Assembly (NCBI GenBank): GCA_963704405.1
Contig: OY969903.1
Location: 3,038,001-3,102,000 of the forward strand
Reading direction: 5' to 3'
From: MFD01213-c1 sp963704405
GTDB taxonomy: Bacteria; Planctomycetota; Phycisphaerae; Tepidisphaerales; Tepidisphaeraceae
DNA length: 64,000 bases
A model generated the notes under the pieces. That model saw nothing but the letters and a program-made list of their open reading frames with translations, ran no database searches and had not been told where the DNA came from. Every line of letters begins with the position of its first letter. Position 1 is the stretch's first letter. A program made the translations under genes and the position numbers. Shown piece after piece: positions 1 to 7,280 of the stretch.

Positions 1-1451
1 TTGGGGTCGGCGTGCAATCGCTCTTCCTCGCGGTCCAAATGCTTGTGAGCGTTTTCCACCATGATGATGGCACTGTCCACCATCACACCGATCGCGATGG
101 CGATTCCTCCCAGGCTCATGATGTTGGCGTTGATGCCGATGGCGTGCATCGCCAGGATGCTAATCAGCACACTGGCGGGGACCACGAAGACGGCGACCAG
201 TTCGCTGCGAGCGTGCAGCAGGAACAAAATGCACACCAGACCGACGACGATCATCTCTTCGATGAGCGTGTGCTGTAATGTGTGAATGGAGCGCTCGATC
301 AGATCGGATCGGTCGTATGCCGTCTTAATGGTCACGCCGGGCGGCAGGCCATTCTCTAAGTCGGCCAGCTTTTCCTTGGCGTCGTGGATGACCTGATACG
401 CATTCGTGCCGAAGCGGGCGATGACGACACCGCCTACGGCTTCACCTTCACCGTTCCATTCGCCGACTCCACGCCGTTCTTCACCGGCAATTTGTAGGGT
501 CGCCACGTCAGATAGCATAATCGGCGTGCCGTCCTTGCCCATGCCGACGACCACATCGGAGAGATCACTCAAACCCTTCAGATACGCGCGGCTGCGCACC
601 ATGTACTCGTTCTCACTTAATTCGATCACTGAACCGCCCACGTCATTATTCGACCGCTGAATCGCAGTCATGATCGTGCCAACGGGCAGGCTGTAAGCGA
701 GCAATCGCTCCGGCTTGAGAACGACTTGATACTGCTTGACGAAGCCGCCAATCGGCGCAACCTCCGCCACGTTCGGCACAGCGGTGAGCTGATACCGCAG
801 ATACCAATCCTGAAGGCTGCGCAGGCTCGCCAAATCCTGATTCGACGAAACCAGGGGCTTACCGTCCAAGGGGCAAATTCCCGGCTTATCGAAGGCTCGC
901 ACCTTCATCAATGATGCTTGCCGATCAGCGGGCGCTTGATTTTGTTCTGCATACCAACGGTCATTGGCTTCGTCGTGCCAGATGCCATTCGGATGTTGCG
1001 GAGAGTAGTAACCAGGATAGAGCGTGTACTGATAAACCCAACCCACGCCTGTCGCATCCGGCCCGAGCTTGGGCTCAACGCCGCTGGGCAGGCGATTCTT
1101 CACGAAGTTCAGATATTCAAGCACGCGACTTCGCGCCCAGTACAAGTCCGTGCCATCATCGAAGATGATGTACACGAACGACTGCTCAAACATGCTGATG
1201 CCACGCACGACCTTCGCGTGGGGAATCCCCATCATCGCCGTGGTGAGCGGATAAGTGACCTGGTCCTCAACGACATTGGGCGCTTGGCCGGAATAATCGG
1301 TGGTGACAGTCACCTGCACATCCGACAAATCCGGCACCGCATCAAGGCTGATGTGGATCGTCGCCCAGATGCCGGCGACCACCAGCATGGCAGTCAGCAG
1401 CAACACCATAAACTTATTGCGGACAGAAATTTCGATAATCGTAGAAATCAT
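1..1451 (-). CDS. cusA: CusA/CzcA-family heavy-metal RND efflux pump (C-terminus off the window)
   Basis: Inner-membrane proton-driven pump that exports metal ions (Cu/Ag or Zn/Co/Cd) through a CusB-type adaptor and outer-membrane channel. The reading frame starts at the ATG whose complement is 1449-1451 and stays open to the left edge, giving 483 residues of about 1050. The N-terminus MISTIIEISVRNKFMVLLL is the first membrane helix. It is followed by DAVPDLSDVQVTV and PNVVEDQVTYPLTTAM, typical of the HME-RND family. Near the left edge, the helix regions IMSLGGIAIAIGVMVDSAI and VENAHKHLD contain the conserved Asp-bearing TM4. Residues about 146-205 carry roughly 50 extra residues relative to the CusA I remember, including a CPLDGKPL motif. 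It lies 85 bp downstream of cusB in the same direction. Metal specificity cannot be read from the sequence. Confidence 0.93.
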   Translation of the reverse strand, partial: MISTIIEISVRNKFMVLLLTAMLVVAGIWATIHISLDAVPDLSDVQVTVTTDYSGQAPNVVEDQVTYPLTTAMMGIPHAKVVRGISMFEQSFVYIIFDDGTDLYWARSRVLEYLNFVKNRLPSGVEPKLGPDATGVGWVYQYTLYPGYYSPQHPNGIWHDEANDRWYAEQNQAPADRQASLMKVRAFDKPGICPLDGKPLVSSNQDLASLRSLQDWYLRYQLTAVPNVAEVAPIGGFVKQYQVVLKPERLLAYSLPVGTIMTAIQRSNNDVGGSVIELSENEYMVRSRAYLKGLSDLSDVVVGMGKDGTPIMLSDVATLQIAGEERRGVGEWNGEGEAVGGVVIARFGTNAYQVIHDAKEKLADLENGLPPGVTIKTAYDRSDLIERSIHTLQHTLIEEMIVVGLVCILFLLHARSELVAVFVVPASVLISILAMHAIGINANIMSLGGIAIAIGVMVDSAIIMVENAHKHLDREEERLHADP

Positions 1452-1452
1452 A

Positions 1453-1541
1453 AGTAGCATGGGCGTCTCGCCCATGTTCGCGGTACACCGCGAATTCCTT
1501 GTCGTTCAGCAAACCAGACACGGCGGGACGCCCATGCTACT
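1453..1541. repeat. Palindromic repeat between cusB and cusA
   Basis: Arms AGTAGCATGGGCGTC (1453-1467) and GACGCCCATGCTACT (1527-1541) are perfect 15-bp inverted repeats. Just inside the left arm is a smaller palindrome, GGGCGtctCGCCC. The right arm contains the TAG stop codon of cusB (1537-1539), and the left arm begins one base upstream of the cusA ATG (1449-1451). I believe similar GTAGCATGGGCGTC elements are scattered in planctomycete genomes, but that is from memory. In the mRNA it would fold as a long hairpin between the two cistrons. Confidence 0.75.
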
Positions 1542-2964
1542 TTTCACGAAGTTTGTCGATTGCCTCCGTCGTTCGACTTTCTACATCCATGAGAAATTGC
1601 CCGCTCGTGACAACCATCTCACCGGGTGCGAGGCCTTCGAGAATCTCGACACGATCCCCATCGCCTGAAATGCCCATCCGTACCTTGCGAGGGTCAAAGT
1701 GGCCTTCTGGCATCGCGACAAATACGATCTGTCTTGTGCCGGTGTCAATGACTGCTTCGCGCGGAACAATCACAGCATCTGCAACCGGTTTTGTTATGAT
1801 GTTCGCCGTTGCGTACATGCCGGGCCGCAATTCGTGTTTGGGATTATCCAATTCCACTCGGACGGTGGTCGTGCGCGTCATGTGATTGACATGCGGATAA
1901 ATGAACGCAATTGGACCGGTAAATGTTTTTCCGGGAACCCCATCCACGGTCGCATCGACCATCTGCCCGATGGCAACCGCCGGCATCTGGTCTTGATATA
2001 CCTGCGCATTCAGCCAGAGTTTGGTGTGATCTTCAATGCGCATCAGCTTCATGCCGGCTTGCACCGCCGATCCTTCCACGATCATCTTCTCAACCAAATC
2101 GCCGTCCGATGGGCTGCGGAATGCAATGGTCTTTGGGACCATATCCGCGTCTGCGATTGCTGAAATGTCTTCGTCGGAGATTCCCCAGAGCCGCAGCTTT
2201 TGCGTTGTGGAATCGAGCATCGCTTTTGATTCGGCGCGCACGGACTCAGGTGCTCTGGCGTCAAGTTGCCTGAATGCTTTTGCGGCACCGATGAGTTCCT
2301 CTGCGGCTACCTGAATATCGGGGCTGTAGAGATCAAACAACGGCTCACCTTTGTGAATGTGCATCCCCTCCGTGTTGGCGTAGAGTTTCTGAATCCAGCC
2401 GTTAATCTTAAGATTCACTTCGTAGACTGCCGGTTCCCGCACCTCAAGCATGCCGATCGTTCGAACCGTTACTTCCAAGGGGCCGCGCACGACCTCAGCG
2501 GTGCGGACTCCAATATTTTGAACAATCGTCGGATCAATCCGCACAGTGGGACCGGCCGATGCGTCGGCCTCGTAGACGGGGACGAGTTCCATTCCCATCG
2601 CGCTTTTGCCCGGCGCGTGGGCGATGGAAGATGGCCCGAGCATAGGATCCCAATAATACAGAATCTTTCGCTTTCCACCGGCCCCAGCTATCGCCCCTTC
2701 GTCTGAATCATCCTTCAACGGCGTCAACTTCATATGGCAGATTGGACAGGTTCCCGGATGATCCTGAATCACTTGCGGGTGCATCCCGCACGTCCACAAT
2801 TGCTTCGCTTTGGATGCTGCGCCCTCCGTCATGGCAGTCGAAGCACTGGCCGTTTGGCCTGGGACCATGTGGCCACCATCAGATCGCATTACAAATACCG
2901 CGAGACCCCCAACCGCAGCGGCAACCACCAGAGCGAATGCAGATTTCAAAGTCGATTGCGACAA
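1537..2964 (-). CDS. cusB: CusB-type periplasmic adaptor with two heavy-metal-binding domains
   Basis: Membrane-fusion protein (475 aa) linking the CusA pump to an outer-membrane channel and presenting metal to it. An N-terminal hydrophobic anchor (about residues 9-26) is followed by a metal-binding module WTCGMHPQV...CPICHMKLTPL (about 57-83). A second module follows, YYWDPMLGP...GKSAMGMELVPVYE, with the Cys/Met/His pattern of heavy-metal-binding domains. Next come the barrel-sandwich and hairpin regions (VRTIGMLEVREPAVYEV, NTEGMHIHKGEPLFDLYSP) and a beta-barrel tail. The start is TTG at 2964, chosen because CTGGAG lies 8 bp upstream. It is transcribed ahead of cusA and probably downstream of the sigma/anti-sigma pair. 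The family call is firm; the exact metal is not determined. Confidence 0.95.
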   Translation of the reverse strand: MSQSTLKSAFALVVAAAVGGLAVFVMRSDGGHMVPGQTASASTAMTEGAASKAKQLWTCGMHPQVIQDHPGTCPICHMKLTPLKDDSDEGAIAGAGGKRKILYYWDPMLGPSSIAHAPGKSAMGMELVPVYEADASAGPTVRIDPTIVQNIGVRTAEVVRGPLEVTVRTIGMLEVREPAVYEVNLKINGWIQKLYANTEGMHIHKGEPLFDLYSPDIQVAAEELIGAAKAFRQLDARAPESVRAESKAMLDSTTQKLRLWGISDEDISAIADADMVPKTIAFRSPSDGDLVEKMIVEGSAVQAGMKLMRIEDHTKLWLNAQVYQDQMPAVAIGQMVDATVDGVPGKTFTGPIAFIYPHVNHMTRTTTVRVELDNPKHELRPGMYATANIITKPVADAVIVPREAVIDTGTRQIVFVAMPEGHFDPRKVRMGISGDGDRVEILEGLAPGEMVVTSGQFLMDVESRTTEAIDKLREK

Positions 2965-3280
2965 GGTTCTACTCCAGGAAAACCCCCGCCAGCCCGCCGT
3001 GAGGGGACACCCCGCCTCAATCGAAGCGCGGTGAGCTATGAGTTAAAACGAGGTGACATGGCCAAAAGGTTCCAAGTTCAAATTATTCGCTCATTCCGCG
3101 AAATCATCGCGCACAAAATAGGCAGGGATCGGACGAAGTGTGCCCAATGTGCAGCAAAATCGCTTAAGTTGGCAGTTTCGGCGATTGGCACCGCCGTTGT
3201 GCTGCGTTGCCGTTCAACATCGCGATGCTTTCGACCAGACTAAACCTGCAACACCAAGCGTCAGTTCAGTAGACTTCGCC
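2965..3280. other. 316-bp spacer between anti-sigma gene and cusB
   Basis: No frame on either strand has a convincing protein or ribosome-binding site. The spacer probably holds the cusB leader and possibly an ECF-dependent promoter; I could not identify its -35/-10 elements. Confidence 0.4.
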
Positions 3281-3964
3281 TCAAAACTGAAGATTGGAAG
3301 CCAAATCCATCAATGCGTTCGCTGGAAGCTTGGCAATCAGGCAAACCCAGCGACCTCCACGTTCCGTCATCACCATGTTCAGTTGACCGGACGACTGCAC
3401 GTGATATTCGACACCGTTTTGCGTGACGATTGGTGATCGGGGCAACTGCATGTCAGATGCGTTTGCGACGGTCATGGTGACAGGCTCGCCATTTCCTTTG
3501 AGCAGCACGCACACCATCTTCTTGTTCTTCACCGACCGCATGCAGCATGCCATCACGTGATCGTCTGGCATATTCGGAACCTGCGGGGACTGCGCCCACT
3601 GTGCGGCAATGGTTTTGTTGGCCGCGTCTACTGAATCGACACGCATAGCCGGAACCCGCCCGGAGACCAGATCGTTGTGGAACTGCGCCATTTCCGTTGC
3701 CGATGCCAGCACTGGACCGCCCGATGTGGTCACCAGCAAGGCGGCAAGCAGAGCGATCGCCGCGATGCTCGCAGCGAGTGCGCGCATCGGGTGGAACCAA
3801 CGCAATGGTTGAACAAACCGAAGCGGCCGCTGCGTCGGAATCTGCGACCCGAGCATCCGCTCAAGCCCCGACGTATCAATCGGCATTGAGCGCAACTTGT
3901 GCAAGCGATCCGCGATCGCGCGATCGAGTTGTTCATCTTCAGGTTCAAAGTTCTGCGCATCCAT
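3281..3964 (-). CDS. Membrane-anchored anti-sigma-like regulator
   Basis: A 227-aa protein directly downstream (31 bp) of an ECF sigma gene, on the same strand. The first ~90 residues are charged and would be cytoplasmic. A single hydrophobic helix, ALAASIAAIALLAALLVTTS (about 75-94), follows, then a ~130-residue outer domain with a CC pair (DHVMACCMRS) and further Cys residues (VCVLL, WVCLI). Position and topology fit an anti-sigma factor that holds the sigma factor at the membrane and senses an envelope signal. The Cys-rich outer domain and the cus genes downstream suggest the signal is metal. No zinc-finger HxxxCxxC anti-sigma motif is visible, so the assignment rests on context and topology. 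Confidence 0.7.
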   Translation of the reverse strand: MDAQNFEPEDEQLDRAIADRLHKLRSMPIDTSGLERMLGSQIPTQRPLRFVQPLRWFHPMRALAASIAAIALLAALLVTTSGGPVLASATEMAQFHNDLVSGRVPAMRVDSVDAANKTIAAQWAQSPQVPNMPDDHVMACCMRSVKNKKMVCVLLKGNGEPVTMTVANASDMQLPRSPIVTQNGVEYHVQSSGQLNMVMTERGGRWVCLIAKLPANALMDLASNLQF

Positions 3965-3995
3965 AACGCACTCCGAGTCAAAACGGACTCATGAA

Positions 3996-4565
3996 TCAGT
4001 CGCGAACCAACCGCCGATCGCGCGCCAGCGGCAACAACGCTTGGCGAAGAGCGGCATGACCCCGATGAATTCGCGATTTCACCGTGCCCACTGGCACGCC
4101 GAGAATTTCCGCGGCTTCGCTGTGATCCAAACCTTCAACATCCACCAGCAGCAGCGTCCATCGCAAGTCTTCTGAAACAGCCTGGAGCGCACTGATCACG
4201 GCAGCGTCCGAAAACACCGCCAGCATCTCCTCTGGGCGCTGCAACGCCGTGTCATCAATTTTCTCATCCGACGCCGCTGCTGCTGGTTCCTGACTCAAAG
4301 CATCCAAACTCACGTTCTGGGTTGACCCGGCATTCGTTCGAAGACGGTCGATGCGCGAGTTCCGAAGAATGGTCAGAAGCCATGCTTTCGGATCAGTGCC
4401 TGCACGGAAATTCTCAATCGCCCTGAATGCTTTTAACAGCGTCTCTTGAGCTAAGTCTTCCGCCTCGGCCACGTTTCCGGTTTGGATGCGCGCGACTCGA
4501 AGAACAACCGCGCGCAGCGGCCATACAAGCTGGTGAAATCGTTGCGTTGCGTCAGCAGTTTCCAA
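3996..4565 (-). CDS. ECF RNA polymerase sigma factor
   Basis: Extracytoplasmic-function sigma factor, 189 aa. Region 2 is visible at about residues 30-75 (EAEDLAQETLLKAFRAIENF then DPKAWLLTILRNSRIDRLR, the -10 recognition helix). A variable Asp/Glu-rich linker follows. Region 4 is at about 128-180 (DLRWTLLLVDVEGLDHSEAA, then EILGVPVGTVKSRIHRGHAA, the -35-binding helix-turn-helix). The start is TTG at 4565; the ribosome site is poor, so a nearby alternative start is possible. It is the first gene of a probable sigma/anti-sigma/cusB/cusA transcription unit and likely controls metal efflux. Confidence 0.93.
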   Translation of the reverse strand: METADATQRFHQLVWPLRAVVLRVARIQTGNVAEAEDLAQETLLKAFRAIENFRAGTDPKAWLLTILRNSRIDRLRTNAGSTQNVSLDALSQEPAAAASDEKIDDTALQRPEEMLAVFSDAAVISALQAVSEDLRWTLLLVDVEGLDHSEAAEILGVPVGTVKSRIHRGHAALRQALLPLARDRRLVRD

Positions 4566-4618
4566 TTCGCACCAAGGAAGCCATCAGGCTCTAATCATCT
4601 AAACGTCAGGAAAGACCA

Positions 4619-4700
4619 AAAAGGTTCAACTCACGCGAAAAAACGCAATCCGTAACCGATTCGCGTGCTCTCACATCGAATTTGGCAGATTGAACCTTTT
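4619..4700. repeat. 11-bp inverted repeat upstream of the ECF sigma gene
   Basis: AAAAGGTTCAA (4619-4629) and TTGAACCTTTT (4690-4700) are perfect inverted copies separated by 60 bp, located 54-135 bp upstream of the sigma factor start. They could be two half-sites for a regulator, or the edge of an old mobile element. The sequence does not decide between these. Confidence 0.5.
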
Positions 4701-4722
4701 GCGCTCACTGCCTCGTTTATAT

Positions 4723-4779
4723 GGGTGGCGGAATGGGTCGGCCAACCCGGACGATGAGCAGCCGACGAATGCGCCACCC
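4723..4779. repeat. Nested hairpin repeat next to the old integrase remnant
   Basis: GGGTGGCG (4723-4730) pairs with CGCCACCC (4772-4779), and inside it GTCGGC (4738-4743) pairs with GCCGAC (4761-4766). The sequence GAATG occurs in both arms in direct orientation. It lies about 50 bp before the point where similarity to the intact integrase begins, so it may have been inserted at, or caused, the deletion that removed the rest of the older element. Confidence 0.5.
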
Positions 4780-5134
4780 TGCCGACATTGTGATGCCGCT
4801 TCAAATAAAAGCCAGACGGCTTTGCCGATCTGCACGCCCAGCGGAAGACCATGAACACGATGCTCGCATCTCAGGGGATGGATTCGCGCACTCGCCAGGC
4901 GCAGCTTCGCCACACTGATCCGCGTCTGACCGAAGGCACATACTTCGATAAACTTTTGTTCGTGAAGCCGCAGGCGGAAGCGATGAATCGTGTGGCGGCG
5001 ATTCCGGAGCCGGTAAACCCGGTCAGCGCCGAGCTAAAAGAACAAAATCTCGCAGGATTAGCGCCGCAAATCGGCGTCCCAAACAGGCAAAACGGGGCAC
5101 TTGGTGTTTTATCCTGATTTTGGTCCGAAAAGAC

Positions 5135-5164
5135 ACGACCCGGCGTCGTGTGACACCGGGTCGT
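5135..5164 (-). terminator. Copy of the tRNA-Gly terminator hairpin
   Basis: ACGACCCGG (5135-5143) and its complement CCGGGTCGT (5156-5164), read on the minus strand just beyond the copied tRNA 3' end, with a short T tract after it. It has the same sequence as the hairpin at 18233-18262. After loss of the newer element it would again terminate the intact tRNA. Confidence 0.6.
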
Positions 5165-5170
5165 TGTTGA

Positions 5171-5212
5171 AGCGGGCGAAGGGGGTCGAACCCTCGACAT
5201 TCACGTTGGCAA
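5171..5212 (-). repeat. attL: copied 3' half of tRNA-Gly(GCC)
   Basis: Forty-two bases identical to the 3' part of the intact tRNA at 18269-18310, from the anticodon loop (TTGCCAA) through the T arm to the discriminator base. Identity stops right after the anticodon: the left copy continues GATCATC, the tRNA continues CGTGACG. This is the classic footprint of an integrase that uses the tRNA 3' half as crossover site. It marks the left end of the 13.1-kb element. Confidence 0.9.
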
Positions 5213-5424
5213 GATCATCTGGCCCATTGGGTAAAGGTCTGGCGACATCAACACTTACAACTTTCGATAGCAGCCAGCGCAGGATTAGCGCAGGAAATGA
5301 TTCGGCCAGCCAGAATCCTGACTCGGTTCTGCCTGAAATCATTGTGCAGTGGCAGAATCTTCCAGCGGCGATGCGCGACGGCATTGTCGCGATCATCCGA
5401 TCGAGCACGCGCAACTCGGCCTAA
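5213..5424 (+). other. Detached integrase C-terminal tail (joined to the integrase only in the circular form)
   Basis: In the frame that continues from the integrase through the shared tRNA segment, this stretch encodes 70 residues (counting the codon spanning the junction at 5212) before a TAA-type stop. The end reads SVLPEIIVQWQNLPAAMRDG then IVAIIRSST. That resembles the natural C-termini of planctomycete tyrosine integrases as I remember them. In the integrated state it has no start of its own in this frame; the nearest upstream frame is the broken old integrase. See the finding on the split integrase. Confidence 0.65.
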
Positions 5425-5655
5425 TCTGTTCGTGCTTCGCATGCTCGAACTGTTGAAGACATCACGATCGCAATGAGTTGAAAATGCAGAATTGAATTCA
5501 GTTAGAGCGTGGGTGAACGCAGCCGGCCTCGGCTGCCCATGAAGTCGCCGGTTACCGCGATTGTTCGTACCGGAACTCAAACGGCGTGCATCCATCACCT
5601 GGACAAATCCAATAACTCACGCGCACAATCCTTAAAAATATTTGAAGGTTTGTAC

Positions 5656-6262
5656 ATGGCCTATCGTGACACCCATGAATCGCTTCTAGCACTACATGGC
5701 ATCGCCACCGGTCAAGGTGGTTACTTCACCGCCAAGCAAGCAGCCGGCGCGGGGTACGACTATCACACCTCAACTACCATCTCAAAGCCGGCAATTTTGA
5801 GCGCGCCGACCATGGCCTATACCGCATCGTCACGATCCCTGTTGCTGAGCAGGATCAACTGATCCGGCTGTCGCTCTGGAGCCGTGACCGGCAGGATCAT
5901 CCGCAGGCCGTTGTGTCCCATGAAACCGCGCTCGCTCTGCACGGACTCAGCGATGTGCTGCCCAGCGCGTTCATCTCACTGTCCCGCGAACATTTCGCAA
6001 GGCAGTTCCCGCCGGGTACGTGATTCATCGAGCCGCGACCCCCGGAACAGATGTGGAACAGCGGGAGGGATACAACATCACTACCCCGCTGCGAACCCTG
6101 ATTAATGTTGCCACCGGCGACACCGTCACCGGCCAACAGCTTGCCCGCGCGATCGACGACGCCCTTCAGTGCGGGCTCGTCCGCAGAGCGAAACTGGAAT
6201 CCGCAGCGAAAAAGCTCCCGAACGCCTCACGTCTTCTCCAACATCTGAAAGCGGCTGCGTGA
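5656..6262 (+). pseudogene. AbiEi-type antitoxin/regulator, frameshifted twice
   Basis: Starts MAYRDTHESLLALHGIATGQ with GGYFTAKQAAGAGYDYH, the winged-helix N-terminus of AbiEi antitoxins (type IV toxin-antitoxin). The continuation is in other frames. HLNYHLKAGNFERADHGLYR (after a one-base change near 5765) leads to SHETALALHGLSDVLPSAF, then LTVPRTFRKAVPAGYVIHRA (after a second change near 5970). It ends at 6262 with RLLQHLKAA. The reconstructed protein is about 200 aa, the usual length for the family. Because single-base errors also occur in essential genes here, the frameshifts alone do not prove inactivity, but the partner gene carries a real deletion. Confidence 0.8.
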
Positions 6263-6268
6263 ACGACA

Positions 6269-6814
6269 ATGGCACGAACATTTGCCACACCAGCCGCTCA
6301 GCAGCGAACTAACCAGCGCGCCGCTCGGCGGCGCAAGATTTGCCTTCGAAGCAGTCATGGCAGGCAAAACCTACGGCCCGTTCCATATCGATCTCGGCTT
6401 CGGCAACGACGCCGGTGATGAACCGGAAACCCTCACCGGCGACGATCTCCTCGCCTTCGCTAACATCCTCCCGGCCAAAGTCCTCGCGCTTCCCACACCA
6501 CAGCAGGTTGCCGAGAAGATCCACGCATATACAAAACCGTGGTCCGACCGCGAGAATATGCGGACAAAGGATCTGGTGGATCTTGTGCTGATGATTGAGA
6601 CAAGCGCGGTCGCGCCGCATGAAATCGCCACAGCGGTGGCGCGAACTTTTGCCAGAAGGGCGCCACATCCTTGCCGCGAAACCTTCCAGTGCCGCCCGCG
6701 AGTTGGAAAAACGAATTCAGACCACTTCCGGCCGAAGCAAAAATCACCGCCAACAACCTCCAAAGTGCATTCGAAGTTCTCGCGGCTTGCTGGGCGGAAT
6801 GCGAGGATCGCTGA
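6269..6814 (+). pseudogene. AbiEii nucleotidyltransferase-type toxin, internally deleted
   Basis: Begins 6 bp after the AbiEi stop with MARTFATPAA, the usual start of AbiEii proteins. It then jumps within ~40 bp to the central and C-terminal part: GGARFAFEAVMAGKTYGPFH, IDLGFGN, LPTPQQVAEKIHAYTKPW, RTKDLVDLVLMIE. About 90 residues holding the N-terminal nucleotidyltransferase core are missing, so it cannot be an active toxin. A further frame change near 6660 leads to the natural end (WKNEFRPL...AFEVLAACWAE). Order and spacing after the AbiEi gene are those of an abiE operon. Confidence 0.8.
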
Positions 6815-6918
6815 CGTGCTGATAATTACTCTTTCCATGAAGAAGATGCTAAATTTCGAAATAAGACTGAGTGACATTGGATCTGGTAACGCCTTTCACT
6901 GCTAGATTGGAGCGTTTA

Positions 6919-7233
6919 ATGAGCAATGAAGCATGGATTGCTGTGGCAGTCATCTCAATGTTTGTAATTTCTGGACTTTTCTTCTGGCTCGTTGCTGGTC
7001 GGAATCGAGGAAAGCAGCGAAGCAAGTGGAGTCTAAAGTGGTTTGGTGCATCGGCGGCCGCCGAAGCGTCAAATGAAGTTACACCGGCGATTAAGATTGA
7101 TGATGCAACAAGCCATTCCGGAAATATTTTGGCAACCGATGGAACCGGAAGAGGCGCGCACGGAAGCAAATTGAGCGCCGATGGAGACATCGTCTTTACC
7201 AGCACACCTGCACCGCAAGACCCAAACGCGTAA
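6919..7233 (+). CDS. Small single-pass membrane protein, unknown, upstream of the TPR/Gre/PIN gene
   Basis: 104 aa. ATG at 6919 is preferred over upstream starts because the membrane helix (WIAVAVISMFVISGLFFWLV, about 6-25) then sits at the very N-terminus, followed by a basic stretch (GRNRGKQRSKW) that would face the cytoplasm. The rest is low complexity (Ala, Gly, Asp, Ser) with a segment SGNILATDGTGRGAHGSKLS. The start of the next gene has a similar GGNITIANS segment. It has no family I recognise. Close spacing suggests co-transcription with the large downstream gene and a membrane-tether or sensor role. Confidence 0.55.
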   Translation: MSNEAWIAVAVISMFVISGLFFWLVAGRNRGKQRSKWSLKWFGASAAAEASNEVTPAIKIDDATSHSGNILATDGTGRGAHGSKLSADGDIVFTSTPAPQDPNA

Positions 7234-7260
7234 GCCCCGACCAGCCGCCTGGGTCGGGGC
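7234..7260. other. Strong hairpin between the small membrane gene and the TPR/Gre/PIN gene
   Basis: GCCCCGACC (7234-7242) and GGTCGGGGC (7252-7260) form a perfect 9-bp stem with a 9-base loop, starting right after the stop at 7231-7233. There is no T tract, so it may attenuate or stabilise mRNA rather than act as an intrinsic terminator. Confidence 0.5.
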
Positions 7261-7280
7261 AGAAGATCCACGCAACGGCG

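Larger units (their letters stand above)
4826..5212 (+). pseudogene. C-terminal remnant of a tyrosine integrase from an older element
   Basis: This stretch is nearly identical to the 3' end of the intact integrase (about 17845-18310). It keeps the last catalytic block, LRHTDPRLTEGTYFDKL with the nucleophile Tyr, and the tail leading into the tRNA 3' half, but the N-terminal ~340 residues are gone. Relative to the intact copy, about 60 bp are missing between GGGCACTT and GGTGTTTTATCC, probably by recombination at a short ACTT repeat. That shifts the frame, so the first part reads to a stop at 5117 and the last part is open in another frame. Its position directly before a copied tRNA end shows that an earlier relative of the 5213-18310 element sat in the same site. 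Confidence 0.85.

Noticed and set aside
2734..3243. 169-codon plus-strand frame upstream of the metal operon
   Set aside because: Mostly antisense to cusB, Arg/Ser-rich, no ribosome site.
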